This document shows positions 1 through 8,723 of a DNA stretch of 64,000 bases, one piece after another. The stretch's first letter is position 1, and each line of letters begins with the position of its first letter. Source of the DNA: UBA7332 sp051652645 (GTDB lineage Bacteria > Bacteroidota > Bacteroidia > Bacteroidales > UBA7332); the NCBI GenBank assembly GCA_051652645.1, contig JBOFUP010000036.1:5519-69518 (forward strand), given 5' to 3'. Both the position numbers and the translations under genes were made by a program. The notes below the pieces were generated by a model, which searched no databases, was not told the DNA's origin, and saw only the letters and a program-made list of their open reading frames with translations.

Positions 1-607
1 CGATTATCAAAACCTCTTGTGCATCAAGAACAGTACCAACACCAACAGTTACGGCTGTCTTTGGCACCTTATTTACATCATTGTCAAAAAATCTTGAGTT
101 AGCTATAATAGTATCTGTTGTCAACGTTTTTACTCGAGTTCTTGATCTTAAAGAAGAACCAGGCTCATTGAAAGCGATATGACCATCTGGACCTATACCA
201 CCTAGGAATAGGTTGATACCACCATAACTCTTGATTTTGGCTTCGTAATCTGCACACTCTTGATCAAGATCAGCAGCATTCCCATCAAGAATATTCACAT
301 TATCAGCAACCACGTCTACGTGGCTAAAGAAATTATTCCACATAAAAGAGTGGTAACTCTCTGGATGCTCTTTAGGAAGGTTGCAATATTCATCCATATT
401 GAAAGTTACAACATTCTTAAAAGAAACAACTCCTTTTTTGTTTAACTCAATAAGATTCTTGTACATACCCATTGGTGAGCCACCCGTAGGAAGGCCAAGT
501 ACAAAAGGTCTGTCAGCTGTTGGGTTGAAAGCCTTAATCTTTGCAGCTACATAGTTTGCAGCCCACTGGGATACTTGTGAATAATCTGGTTGAATAATCA
601 GTCTCAT
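1..607 (-). CDS. nagB: Glucosamine-6-phosphate deaminase, 3' end outside window
   Basis: Converts glucosamine-6-phosphate to fructose-6-phosphate and ammonia, feeding cytoplasmic amino sugar use into glycolysis. The ATG at 605-607 opens MRLIIQPDYSQVSQW. Family signatures follow: a GLPTGGSPMGMYK phosphate-binding loop, then FNMDEYCNLP, then GGIGPDGHIAFNEPGSS with the catalytic Asp/His region. About 202 residues are visible of a usual 260-270; the C-terminus lies left of the window. It sits 29 bases downstream of the flavo-diiron gene on the same strand and may be cotranscribed with it. The identification rests on directly visible motifs and is secure. Confidence 0.95.
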   Translation of the reverse strand, partial: MRLIIQPDYSQVSQWAANYVAAKIKAFNPTADRPFVLGLPTGGSPMGMYKNLIELNKKGVVSFKNVVTFNMDEYCNLPKEHPESYHSFMWNNFFSHVDVVADNVNILDGNAADLDQECADYEAKIKSYGGINLFLGGIGPDGHIAFNEPGSSLRSRTRVKTLTTDTIIANSRFFDNDVNKVPKTAVTVGVGTVLDAQEVLII

Positions 608-636
608 ACAGTTAGATTTGTTTAGTTATATAGTGT

Positions 637-1839
637 TTACTTTTTCGGATCCTCAACAATACGCTTTGCCATTTTAGAGCCAATTTCATAACACATCTCT
701 TCGATAGATGGAGTTATTCCTAATTTCATCTCAACAGGCTCCGCCACAATCTCCCAATTCATCTTTTCGGCAATTGCCGATAGCTGCTTAACCGAGGCCC
801 CAGCCCAAGCAAAACTACCAAAACCTGCAAATAGACGATTCTTTAGTTCACGAGTCTGAATCTTATCCATCAGGGACTTAACCTCTGGATATAGCTCATT
901 ACTATATGTTGGGCTACCCACTATTAGCCCCTTGTACCTAAAAACATCGCCAAGAACAACAGACATATCAGACTTTGCTAGATTATGCATTCTGATATTC
1001 TTAACTCCACCCTTTGATAATGCACCTGATATAGCCTCTGCCATCTCCTCTGTATTTCCATACATAGTACCATAGGCTATAACAACACCATCCTCACCTT
1101 CATAACGGCTCAGTTTATCATAAATAGCTATAGCTTTATCTTTATATTCGGACCAAACAGGACCGTGAAGTGAACATATGACTTTAATCTCAATATTAGC
1201 CAATTTCTGCATTGCCTTTTGTACAGGAGAACCATACTTCCCAACTATGTTAGAGTAGTAGCGATACATCTCATCCCAATAGCGATCACAATTCATTTCT
1301 GTATCAACAACACCACCATCTAGAGCTCCAAAACAGCCAAAAGCATCAGCTGAAAAGAGTATCTTTTCTGTAGAGTCATAGCTCATCATAACCTCTGGCC
1401 AATGAACCATTGGTGTCATTACAAACTGAAGCTTGTGATGACCTAGATCCAACTCATCCCCCTCTTTAACCTCTAATAAATTATCATGCAAGCCATAAAA
1501 GCCCTCAAGCATACCAAAAGTTCTCTGATTGCCTACAATTTGAATGTTAGGGTAACGCTGAGTCAACAATCTAATTGAAGATGAGTGATCAGGCTCCATA
1601 TGATTAACAATAAGATAATCTATATCTCTTCCTTGCAGCACTGATTCAATTTTACGCATAAAAACATCCACGTAAGATATGTCCACAGTATCGAGAAGTG
1701 CTACTTTCTCGTCTGCTATCAAATATGAGTTATAAGATACTCCTGTTGGGATAGTCCAAAGATTCTCAAACTTTGCTTTCGAACGATCATTAACCCCAAC
1801 ATAGTGTACTTTTCCGCAAATATTATTAGTCCTGTACAT
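637..1839 (-). CDS. Flavo-diiron protein (A-type flavoprotein, FprA family)
   Basis: A cytoplasmic oxygen- and/or NO-reducing flavoprotein used by anaerobes for detoxification. The 400-residue product has an N-terminal metallo-beta-lactamase-like domain carrying the diiron ligands: H80-x-E82-x-D84-H85, H146, D165 and H225 are all present. A C-terminal flavodoxin domain has the FMN loop GTMYGNTEE at 257-265. No rubredoxin domain is fused. I chose the ATG at 1837-1839. A longer reading frame starts at 1878, but that codon lies inside the -7 promoter element at 1878-1885, so it cannot be translated from this promoter. Whether O2 or NO is preferred cannot be read from sequence. Confidence 0.93.
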   Translation of the reverse strand: MYRTNNICGKVHYVGVNDRSKAKFENLWTIPTGVSYNSYLIADEKVALLDTVDISYVDVFMRKIESVLQGRDIDYLIVNHMEPDHSSSIRLLTQRYPNIQIVGNQRTFGMLEGFYGLHDNLLEVKEGDELDLGHHKLQFVMTPMVHWPEVMMSYDSTEKILFSADAFGCFGALDGGVVDTEMNCDRYWDEMYRYYSNIVGKYGSPVQKAMQKLANIEIKVICSLHGPVWSEYKDKAIAIYDKLSRYEGEDGVVIAYGTMYGNTEEMAEAISGALSKGGVKNIRMHNLAKSDMSVVLGDVFRYKGLIVGSPTYSNELYPEVKSLMDKIQTRELKNRLFAGFGSFAWAGASVKQLSAIAEKMNWEIVAEPVEMKLGITPSIEEMCYEIGSKMAKRIVEDPKK

Positions 1840-1877
1840 AATTGTTACTGGCTGGTTTAGTAATAAATAAAGTGTCA

Positions 1878-1885
1878 CAAAAGTA
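1878..1885 (-). promoter_or_regulatory. -7 promoter element for the flavo-diiron gene
   Basis: TACTTTTG on the minus strand fits the Bacteroidota -7 consensus TAnnTTTG. It would place the transcript start near 1871, about 30 bases before the ATG. No clear -33 TTTG is seen at the usual distance. Confidence 0.55.
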
Positions 1886-2081
1886 GTATTTTCAACTTAA
1901 AACCTACACTCTTTAGCTCGATATTTACATTAAACCCACTAAAGAGAGATTGTTCATCAGAGTATAAGTTGTATAATTGAAGCACTAGCCATACACTAAA
2001 AATAAGTTAATTCCACTACTCATAATAAACATTTGAATAAACCCTTTCGTTTATTCATCGTCTATAATAAAGACTAAATAT

Positions 2082-2089
2082 TATATTTG
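2082..2089 (+). promoter_or_regulatory. -7 promoter element for htrA
   Basis: TATATTTG matches TAnnTTTG exactly. The expected start near 2096 leaves a leader of about 30 bases before the ATG at 2126. The -33 box is not obvious. Confidence 0.5.
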
Positions 2090-2125
2090 GCAATAACAAT
2101 AATACAAACCCTACGAAAGATAACT

Positions 2126-3613
2126 ATGAAACAGAACTCTAAACAACTCTTAGGCTTAGTGGCTGTAGCCCTAATTAGCTCTGGAGCCACAATTGGTTTA
2201 CACTCTTTCATCCAATCAAAAAACAATCACACTCAAGAAGAGCAATTGGCAAGACCAATATCATTCGCTTCTGTCTCTCAATCAAAAGCTATCCAGACGG
2301 ATTTTACGCTTGCTGCAGAAAACTCAGTTCACTCGGTAGTACATATTAGATCAATAATAACAAGAACAAAGTCCACAAGAGCACAATCCAGAGACCCGTT
2401 CTTTGACTTTTTCTTTGGACCTCAAGGATCTCAGATGCCAAATCAAAGGCCTCAGGAGGGCTTCGGATCTGGAGTTATAATTTCCCAAGACGGATATATA
2501 GTTACAAATAACCATGTAATTGATAAGGCAGACCAAATTGAAGTTACACTAAATAACAAGAAGAGTTATCCAGCTAAACTAGTTGGAACTGATCCTTCAA
2601 CGGATATAGCACTTCTTAAGATCGATGGCAACGATTTTAAAGCAATACCATTTGGGGACTCGGACAATTTAAAGGTAGGAGAGTGGGTTCTTGCCGTTGG
2701 CAACCCTTTTAATCTTACCTCAACAGTTACTGCGGGAATAGTGAGTGCTAAAGCTAGAAATATTAACATATTAGCAAATGCAGGCTCTCTAAGAATTGAA
2801 TCATTTATTCAAACAGATGCTGCTGTGAACCCTGGCAATAGTGGAGGTGCTTTAGTAAATACTCAAGGAGAACTAATCGGAATAAACACTGCTATAGCAT
2901 CAGAAACGGGTAATTATGCAGGCTATTCTTTTGCTGTTCCTATTTCAATTGCAAGTAAAGTTGTTACCGACCTAAAACAATACGGTTCTGTTCAACGAGC
3001 TATTTTAGGGGTCTCTATTGCTGACATAAACTCAGATCTACAAAAAGAGAGAAAGCTTGAAACATTAAATGGAGTTTTCGTTGCAAATGTTGTAGAGCGT
3101 GGCTCGGCTGCTGAAGCTGGAATTGCTGGCGGTGATATAATTACTGCAATAAATGATATAAAGACAAAATCAGTGGCCGAACTTCAAGAGCAAGTTAGCA
3201 GATACAGACCTGGCGATAAAATCAGAGTCTCTATAATTAGAGGTAAAGAGAATAAAAACATAACAGTAACTCTGAAAAATAATCAAGGAAATACCGATGT
3301 TATTATTGCCAAAAATGGGATTGAATCACTTGGTGCTAAGTTTGAGCCTATATCAGAAAACATCAAAAAGCAACTAGGGCTACGTTCAGGACTACAGATA
3401 ACGGAACTAAAAAATGGAAAGATGTCAGATGCTGGCATCAAAAATGGATTCATCATACTACGAGCAAATAACCAACGTATCACTAAAGTTGAAGAGCTAG
3501 AATCTATAATTAAGCAGATACAACAATCATCACCAGGTGAACAAGGGCTTTTTATTGTAGGTGTATATCCAAATGGAAAAACAAGCTACTACGCAATAGA
3601 TATTGCTGAATAA
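2126..3613 (+). CDS. HtrA/DegP-family periplasmic serine protease
   Basis: A Do-family protease/chaperone for misfolded envelope proteins. The 495-residue product starts with a signal or anchor segment (about 7-27), followed by a trypsin-like domain with the complete triad: H130 (TNNHV), D160 (STDIALL) and S239 (NPGNSGG). Two PDZ-like domains follow, near 295-385 and 400-490. An FDFFFG-containing LA loop (about 88-100) is typical of DegP-like members. The upstream TTG at 2087 would add 13 residues but overlaps the -7 element, so the ATG at 2126 is preferred. It stands alone, followed by a hairpin terminator. DegP and DegQ cannot be told apart here. Confidence 0.95.
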   Translation: MKQNSKQLLGLVAVALISSGATIGLHSFIQSKNNHTQEEQLARPISFASVSQSKAIQTDFTLAAENSVHSVVHIRSIITRTKSTRAQSRDPFFDFFFGPQGSQMPNQRPQEGFGSGVIISQDGYIVTNNHVIDKADQIEVTLNNKKSYPAKLVGTDPSTDIALLKIDGNDFKAIPFGDSDNLKVGEWVLAVGNPFNLTSTVTAGIVSAKARNINILANAGSLRIESFIQTDAAVNPGNSGGALVNTQGELIGINTAIASETGNYAGYSFAVPISIASKVVTDLKQYGSVQRAILGVSIADINSDLQKERKLETLNGVFVANVVERGSAAEAGIAGGDIITAINDIKTKSVAELQEQVSRYRPGDKIRVSIIRGKENKNITVTLKNNQGNTDVIIAKNGIESLGAKFEPISENIKKQLGLRSGLQITELKNGKMSDAGIKNGFIILRANNQRITKVEELESIIKQIQQSSPGEQGLFIVGVYPNGKTSYYAIDIAE

Positions 3614-3661
3614 GAGAATAAAAGCTTATACATAATGATGTAAATTCTTTAATAATTCATA

Positions 3662-3696
3662 AACGGCGGGCTCTTTATCAACAATGAGCCGCCGTT
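3662..3696 (+). terminator. Hairpin terminator after htrA
   Basis: The arms AACGGCGGGCTC and GAGCCGCCGTT pair with one bulged G and are followed by a T-rich stretch (TTTATTT). It separates htrA from rpoD. Confidence 0.75.
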
Positions 3697-3730
3697 ATGC
3701 GTTTATTTCGATGTCATCACAGCTATGCCA

Positions 3731-3762
3731 TTTGCATAGCGAATAAATTTAAGTTACCTTCG
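3731..3762 (+). promoter_or_regulatory. rpoD promoter (TTTG, 20 bases, TACCTTCG)
   Basis: The -33 TTTG at 3731-3734 and a -7 TACCTTCG at 3755-3762 (one mismatch to TAnnTTTG) are 20 bases apart, as in the Bacteroidota consensus. The leader would be under 20 bases, with the start codon at 3786. Confidence 0.6.
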
Positions 3763-3785
3763 CCGTTCAAACTCCATTTTGCAAG

Positions 3786-4646
3786 ATGAGACAATTAAAA
3801 ATCACAAAATCGATCACAAACAGAGAGAGCGCCTCTTTGGACAAGTACCTACAGGAAATCGGACGCGAAGACCTTATTACTGTTGAAGAAGAGGTAGAGT
3901 TGGCTCAACGAATCAAAAAGGGAGATCGTCGTGCGTTGGAAAAGCTAACACGTGCCAATCTCCGCTTTGTTGTATCTGTAGCAAAGCAGTATCAAAACCA
4001 AGGGCTAAGTCTACCAGACCTTATCAACGAAGGTAACCTAGGGTTGATTCGTGCTGCCGAAAAATTTGATGAAACTAGAGGTTTTAAATTTATCTCTTAT
4101 GCCGTTTGGTGGATTAGACAATCTATTCTTCAAGCTTTGGCTGAACAGTCTAGAATTGTTAGACTTCCTCTAAACCAGGTTGGATCGTTAAACAAAATAA
4201 GCAAAGCATTCTCGAAATTTGAACAAGAGAATGAGAGAAGACCATCACCGGAAGAGCTAGCTGACGAACTAGACATCCCTGTTGATAAAATCTCTGACAC
4301 TCTTAAAGTATCTGGACGACACATTTCAGTTGATGCTCCTTTTGTTGAAGGAGAAGATAACAGCCTTCTTGACGTTCTTGTTAATGACGACTCTCCTATT
4401 GCGGACCGTGGACTTCTAAATGAATCACTATGCAAAGAGATTGATCGTGCATTATGCACACTAACAGAACGCGAGAGCGATATTATCAGAATGTTCTTCG
4501 GACTTGGATGCCAAGAGATGACCCTTGAAGAGATAGGCGATAAATTTGGACTGACTCGCGAACGTGTTCGACAGATCAAGGAGAAAGCTATCCGCAGACT
4601 TCGCAACAACACAAGAAGTAAAATACTCAAGACATACCTAGGATAG
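3786..4646 (+). CDS. rpoD: Primary sigma factor RpoD/SigA
   Basis: Housekeeping sigma-70 factor that directs RNA polymerase to TAnnTTTG promoters. At 286 residues it has the short Bacteroidota form: region 1.1 is missing and the protein starts directly with region 1.2 (residues 17-40). Region 2 follows (about 55-125, with the core-binding and -10-recognition helices around FKFISYAVWWIRQSI), then region 3, then region 4.2 with the helix-turn-helix LTRERVRQIKEKAIRRLR near the C-terminus. It is monocistronic between two hairpin terminators. The length and the invariant N-terminal sequence make the assignment firm. Confidence 0.97.
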   Translation: MRQLKITKSITNRESASLDKYLQEIGREDLITVEEEVELAQRIKKGDRRALEKLTRANLRFVVSVAKQYQNQGLSLPDLINEGNLGLIRAAEKFDETRGFKFISYAVWWIRQSILQALAEQSRIVRLPLNQVGSLNKISKAFSKFEQENERRPSPEELADELDIPVDKISDTLKVSGRHISVDAPFVEGEDNSLLDVLVNDDSPIADRGLLNESLCKEIDRALCTLTERESDIIRMFFGLGCQEMTLEEIGDKFGLTRERVRQIKEKAIRRLRNNTRSKILKTYLG

Positions 4647-4672
4647 TAATTATCCTATAGAGTATATCAACA

Positions 4673-4709
4673 ACGAAGAGACTCCCCTTCCAAAGGCGAG
4701 TCTCTTCGT
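4673..4709 (+). terminator. Hairpin terminator after rpoD
   Basis: Perfect 12-bp arms (ACGAAGAGACTC and its complement) with a 13-base loop, followed by TATTTATATA. Confidence 0.85.
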
Positions 4710-4741
4710 CTATTTATATAGACTATACTAAGGTAAAGCTA

Positions 4742-4773
4742 TTTGGAATTACACCCTTTTTTGCATACCTTTG
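4742..4773 (+). promoter_or_regulatory. Promoter of the M24 peptidase gene (TTTG, 20 bases, TACCTTTG)
   Basis: A full consensus match: TTTG at 4742-4745, 20 bases, then TACCTTTG at 4766-4773. The start is expected near 4780, about 20 bases before the ATG at 4799. Confidence 0.75.
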
Positions 4774-4798
4774 TGACACTAAATATTTGCAACTGAAC

Positions 4799-5977
4799 AT
4801 GTTTACTACCGAATTAAAAACAGAACTAAACATACGCTGGGATAAGATACGCCAAGCTATGACGCAACAAGGAGTTGACGCAACAATACTTACAACAACT
4901 GTCAATCTCATATATATATCAGGACAAGTATTTAACGGATACTTTTTCCTACCACTGCATGGTGAACCAATCTTCTTCATTAAAAGACCACTAGGTATTA
5001 ACGGAGAGAATGTCCACTACATAAGAAAGCCAGAAGATATACCTTCTATACTAGAACTAAAAGGCATTAAAAGTCCAAAGAATATTGCCTTTGAAGCTGA
5101 TGCTATTAGCTATAATGAGCAAACAAGACTACTAAATATATTCAACCCAGAACACACATCAAATGCATCAACTCTACTTCGAGTTGTAAGGTCTATAAAA
5201 ACTCCATATGAGATCCAAGAGTATAGAAAGACCTGCAGCAGACATTCTCAGGCCATGGCTGGCGTAGCATCGCTCTACAAAGACTCAATGAATGATCTCG
5301 ACTTCTCAATAGAGATTGAAAGACATTTCAGAAGAAGTGGGTCTCTTGGTCACTTTAGAACTTTCGGTCCAAATATGGAAATATATATGGGAAGTATACT
5401 TGCTGGTGATAATGCTAATGCCGCTTCGCCTTACGACTTCGCTCTTGGAGGGGCTGGTATGAACCCATCTCTTCCTATTGGATGCTCTGGAGAAGAGCTA
5501 ACTCCAGGAAAAGCTATAATGGTTGATATGGGTGGATTATACTCTGCATACATATCTGATATGACAAGAGTGTACTCCATAGGGAAACTTCCTGAACTTG
5601 CATACAAGGCTCATACAACTTCCATCAACATAGTTCGAGCAATTGAAAAAATTGCAAAACCAGGTACACCTTGTGCAGACCTATACAATTTAGCTCTAGA
5701 AATGGTTAAAGAGGCTGGACTTACTAAATACTTCATGGGATATGACCAACAAGCTGCATTCATCGGCCATGGTATTGGAATAGAGATAAATGAACTCCCT
5801 ATTCTATTTGGTCGTTCAAAAGATATTCTTCATGTGGGGAATGTATTTGCACTTGAGCCCAAATTTGTGATCCCTAAAGTTGGGGCTGTTGGTATTGAGA
5901 ATAGTTATGTCGTTACAGAGAATGGTATTGAAAACCTAACACAATTACAAGAGGAGATTATTGAACTCCCATTATGA
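4799..5977 (+). CDS. M24-family metallopeptidase (Xaa-Pro aminopeptidase type)
   Basis: A cytoplasmic dinuclear-metal peptidase that removes residues next to proline. The 392-residue product has an N-terminal creatinase-like domain (1-150) and a C-terminal pita-bread domain. All five metal ligands are visible in order: Asp in MVDMGG, Asp in ISDMTR, His in GHGIG, Glu in ALEPK and Glu in GIENS. A TTG start four codons upstream (4787) is possible, but the ATG at 4799 fits the promoter better. It leads a run of same-strand genes (ttcA-like, engB). Aminopeptidase P and prolidase cannot be separated without comparison. Confidence 0.88.
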   Translation: MFTTELKTELNIRWDKIRQAMTQQGVDATILTTTVNLIYISGQVFNGYFFLPLHGEPIFFIKRPLGINGENVHYIRKPEDIPSILELKGIKSPKNIAFEADAISYNEQTRLLNIFNPEHTSNASTLLRVVRSIKTPYEIQEYRKTCSRHSQAMAGVASLYKDSMNDLDFSIEIERHFRRSGSLGHFRTFGPNMEIYMGSILAGDNANAASPYDFALGGAGMNPSLPIGCSGEELTPGKAIMVDMGGLYSAYISDMTRVYSIGKLPELAYKAHTTSINIVRAIEKIAKPGTPCADLYNLALEMVKEAGLTKYFMGYDQQAAFIGHGIGIEINELPILFGRSKDILHVGNVFALEPKFVIPKVGAVGIENSYVVTENGIENLTQLQEEIIELPL

Positions 5978-6020
5978 TATTAATAGGATAGAGTAGATAA
6001 CAACAATTGATGATTCTAAG

Positions 6021-6773
6021 ATGGCAAAATATAGCCCCGAGGAGCACTTCCTAAGAAAACTAGACGCTAAGCTCCGCGAAGCTATAGATATATATGGATT
6101 AATAGAAGATGGAGACAAAATACTAATTGGTCTTTCTGGAGGTAAAGACTCTTTAGCTCTCGTTGAACTTTTGGGCAGACGAAAGAGAGTGTTCAAGCCT
6201 AAGTTTGAGGTGTATGCAGCACATATTACTATGCGGAACATAAACTATGAGGCTGACATAAACTACCTAAATGATCATTGTGAAAAGTACGGCATAACAT
6301 TCATACATGGAGTTACAGAATTTGATCCTGAATCAGACAAACGAAAATCTCCATGTTTCCTATGCTCTTGGAATAGACGCAAAAAGCTTTTTGATATAGC
6401 CAAAGAACTAGGATGTACTAAATTGGCACTTGGACACCATAAAGATGATGCAGTCCAAACGCTTCTAATGAATATGACATTTCAAGGAGCTATCTCTACT
6501 ATGCCTCCGAAACTCAAGATGGACAAGTTCGATATGACAATCATTAGACCTCTATCTTTGATACACGAGGAAGACCTCATAGCACTATCAACAATGCATA
6601 GCTATGTGAATCAGAAGAAAGCTTGTCCGTACGAAACAACCTCCTACAGAAGTACAATAAAAAAGTTTGTCAAACAACTTGAAGAGCTAAATCCTCATGC
6701 GTTGGACAATATATATGCTAGTATGCAAAATCTCCAAACTGACTATCTGCCACAAGCTAAGTCAAAAGAGTAA
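6021..6773 (+). CDS. ttcA: TtcA-family tRNA 2-thiolation protein
   Basis: An ATP-dependent thiolase expected to make 2-thiocytidine in tRNA. The 250-residue product has the PP-loop SGGKDS at 39-44 and three cysteines in the pattern of E. coli TtcA iron-sulfur ligands: C112-x-x-C115 and C202. The GHHKDDAVQTLLMN helix (138-151) is also characteristic. It lies 43 bases after the M24 peptidase and 24 bases before engB, so it is probably cotranscribed with them. The symbol is given for the family; the exact modified position in this organism is inferred. Confidence 0.85.
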   Translation: MAKYSPEEHFLRKLDAKLREAIDIYGLIEDGDKILIGLSGGKDSLALVELLGRRKRVFKPKFEVYAAHITMRNINYEADINYLNDHCEKYGITFIHGVTEFDPESDKRKSPCFLCSWNRRKKLFDIAKELGCTKLALGHHKDDAVQTLLMNMTFQGAISTMPPKLKMDKFDMTIIRPLSLIHEEDLIALSTMHSYVNQKKACPYETTSYRSTIKKFVKQLEELNPHALDNIYASMQNLQTDYLPQAKSKE

Positions 6774-6797
6774 ACAACACAAACAAACCCATAGAAT

Positions 6798-7400
6798 ATG
6801 GATATCAAAAAGGCTGAATTTGTAATAAGTAACACCAACGTTAAGAAGTGTCCAGACGGCAAACTTCCAGAGTATGCATTCATAGGCCGTTCAAACGTAG
6901 GTAAGTCTTCACTTATCAATATGCTAACTAACCACAAAGGTCTAGCTAAAGCCTCATCAACCCCAGGTAAGACTCTTCTAATTAATCACTTCCTAATTAA
7001 TGAAGATTGGTACCTTGTCGATCTTCCTGGATATGGTTATGCTAGGCGCGGAAAAGAGGGTCGTGAGCAACTTAAAGAGATCATAGAGAGATACACACTT
7101 GAGCGCGAGCAATTAACTCTTCTATTTGTCCTACTAGACTCTAGACATGAGCCACAAAAAATAGACATGGAGTTTATTCAATGGCTTGGAGAGAACGGTG
7201 TACCTTTCTCTATCATCTTGACGAAGCTTGATAAAATATCTCGTGGAGAGAAATCCCATAACAGACAACTCCTTGAAAACAAACTAAAAGAGTCATGGGA
7301 AGAGCTTCCTTTAATATTCGAGACATCTTCGGAGAAGAGAGTAGGTCGCGATGAACTACTGAACTACATAGAAGAGATAAATCTTCAAGTTAGAAAATAA
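6798..7400 (+). CDS. engB: Ribosome biogenesis GTPase EngB (YsxC/YihA)
   Basis: An essential small GTPase needed for large ribosomal subunit maturation. The 200-residue product contains all G motifs: G1 GRSNVGKSS (30-38), G2 STPGKT, G3 DLPGYGYA (75-82) and G4 TKLDK (142-146). The length and the GYGYA variant of G3 are diagnostic of EngB. It is the last gene of the run starting at 4799 and is followed by two hairpins. Confidence 0.95.
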   Translation: MDIKKAEFVISNTNVKKCPDGKLPEYAFIGRSNVGKSSLINMLTNHKGLAKASSTPGKTLLINHFLINEDWYLVDLPGYGYARRGKEGREQLKEIIERYTLEREQLTLLFVLLDSRHEPQKIDMEFIQWLGENGVPFSIILTKLDKISRGEKSHNRQLLENKLKESWEELPLIFETSSEKRVGRDELLNYIEEINLQVRK

Positions 7401-7477
7401 TATTGGTCTATTAAACAAAGGGAGGATTAATCTGAACTAGTGTGATAACAAGACGTTATCAATAAATCTACATATGT

Positions 7478-7504
7478 ATGAGCTCGGTTTTACACCGGGC
7501 TCAT
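7478..7504 (+). terminator. Hairpin after engB
   Basis: Arms ATGAGCTCGG and CCGGGCTCAT pair over 10 positions, one of them G-T, around the loop TTTTACA. No T-run follows directly, so terminator activity is less certain than for the next hairpin. Confidence 0.55.
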
Positions 7505-7570
7505 CTAATTATCTATAAATCAGACCCATATTTTAGGTAATTACTCTCCGATAAAAGTTATTTATGCACA

Positions 7571-7608
7571 AAAACAAGGGCTGAATCCTAGGATTCAGCC
7601 CTTGTTTT
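7571..7608. terminator. Perfect 38-base palindrome, likely bidirectional terminator
   Basis: The 38 bases read the same on both strands: 19-bp arms with no spacer. The arms begin with AAAA and end with TTTT, which gives a T-run in either direction. As RNA it would form a very stable hairpin. Confidence 0.75.
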
Positions 7609-7794
7609 ATATTAAGTTCATATTTGCATAAAATAGATATCAGAGCTAGGCTAGCTGAATCTCTTAGGAATGGGTACTAAATGTTCATAGTGTTCCTATC
7701 TCTGAGATACATTAGGTGTACTTGAGATCTTAATCATTTATACAACTAAATTAGAATATAAAAAACACTAATTAGTAAATTTAATGCCTATAAG

Positions 7795-7825
7795 TTTGGA
7801 ATTGTTAATAACTTAACTACTTTTG
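7795..7825 (+). promoter_or_regulatory. Promoter of the carotenoid operon (TTTG, 19 bases, TACTTTTG)
   Basis: TTTG at 7795-7798, a 19-base spacer and TACTTTTG at 7818-7825 match the Bacteroidota consensus. Transcription should begin near 7832, giving a leader of about 55 bases before crtB. Confidence 0.75.
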
Positions 7826-7886
7826 TCAAAGTGAAATAATCATAAAAAACAAATACAGTCACTAAATAAATTACGAATAGATCTAC

Positions 7887-8723
7887 ATGGATAAACTATA
7901 TATAAGCACTTGCACTGAAATCAACCAAGTGATAACTCGTCAATATAGCACATCTTTTTATTCATCAGTTCTGCTGCTAGACAAAGATATTCAGAGAGAT
8001 ATATTTGCAATATATGGATTCGTTCGTATTGCCGATGAGATTGTAGACTCATTCGAAGGCTATCCTCAAAAGGAGCTATTCGAAGAGTTCGAAATAGAAC
8101 TAGATAAGGCAATTAACAGAGGGATAAGCACTAACCCTATAATAAATGCATTTATAGAAGTTGTGAAAAGATGCAAAATAGACCGTAGCCTTATTGATGG
8201 ATTCATGTACAGTATGAGGTGCGACCTTTCACTTAAGAGCTATTGCGATAGAACCTCCATAGATAAATACATATATGGATCTGCCGAAGTAGTTGGGCTA
8301 ATGTGCCTTAGAGTATTTACCCAAGAGACTCCAGAACTTTATGACAAATTGAAAGAACCTGCACGAAAGCTTGGCTCAGCATTTCAAAAAGTCAATTTCC
8401 TTAGAGACCTTAAGGATGATTCCAACAGACTAGAAAGAAGCTACTTCCCCGAGTTCACAACATTTGGGCATACAGAAGATGCTAAAAGTAAAATAATAGC
8501 AGAGATTGAAGAGGAATTTAATGAAGCATTCGAAGGATTAATTCAACTTCCTAAGAACAGCCGACTAGGTGTACTCATTGCATATAATTACTATCGGACT
8601 CTTCTCGATAAGATAAAGCAAACAAATATAGAATCTATACTAAATAACAGATTACGTCTGCCAAACTACCATAAGATGGCAATAATGGCAAAATCTCTTA
8701 TTGAAAACATAATTACAGAATGA
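7887..8723 (+). CDS. crtB: Phytoene/squalene synthase family enzyme
   Basis: Joins two prenyl diphosphates head to head, the first committed step of carotenoid synthesis. The 278-residue product keeps both Mg-diphosphate motifs: D50-EIV-D54 (IADEIVDSFEG) and the second at 170-178 (NFLRDLKDD). The YIYGSAEVVGLMC stretch is also typical. A head-to-head enzyme making dehydrosqualene (CrtM-like, C30) is possible, since motifs do not fix chain length. It is first in the operon, and its stop overlaps the idi start (ATGA, 8720-8723). The crtI, cruF-like and glycosyltransferase genes downstream support carotenoid rather than hopanoid synthesis. Confidence 0.9.
   Translation: MDKLYISTCTEINQVITRQYSTSFYSSVLLLDKDIQRDIFAIYGFVRIADEIVDSFEGYPQKELFEEFEIELDKAINRGISTNPIINAFIEVVKRCKIDRSLIDGFMYSMRCDLSLKSYCDRTSIDKYIYGSAEVVGLMCLRVFTQETPELYDKLKEPARKLGSAFQKVNFLRDLKDDSNRLERSYFPEFTTFGHTEDAKSKIIAEIEEEFNEAFEGLIQLPKNSRLGVLIAYNYYRTLLDKIKQTNIESILNNRLRLPNYHKMAIMAKSLIENIITE

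Larger units (their letters stand above)
7401..7794. other. Noncoding gap between engB and the carotenoid operon
   Basis: About 390 bases with no supported gene. It holds two hairpins (7478-7504 and 7571-7608). The stretch 7609-7794 is AT-rich. I saw no tRNA or riboswitch; a small RNA ending at either hairpin is possible but unsupported. Confidence 0.6.

Noticed and set aside
260..445. Plus-strand frame opposite nagB
   Set aside because: The minus strand encodes clear NagB motifs over the same bases.
4130..4630. 166-residue frame opposite rpoD
   Set aside because: A shadow of the highly conserved sigma factor, with Ser/Leu/Arg-rich composition and no domain or promoter.
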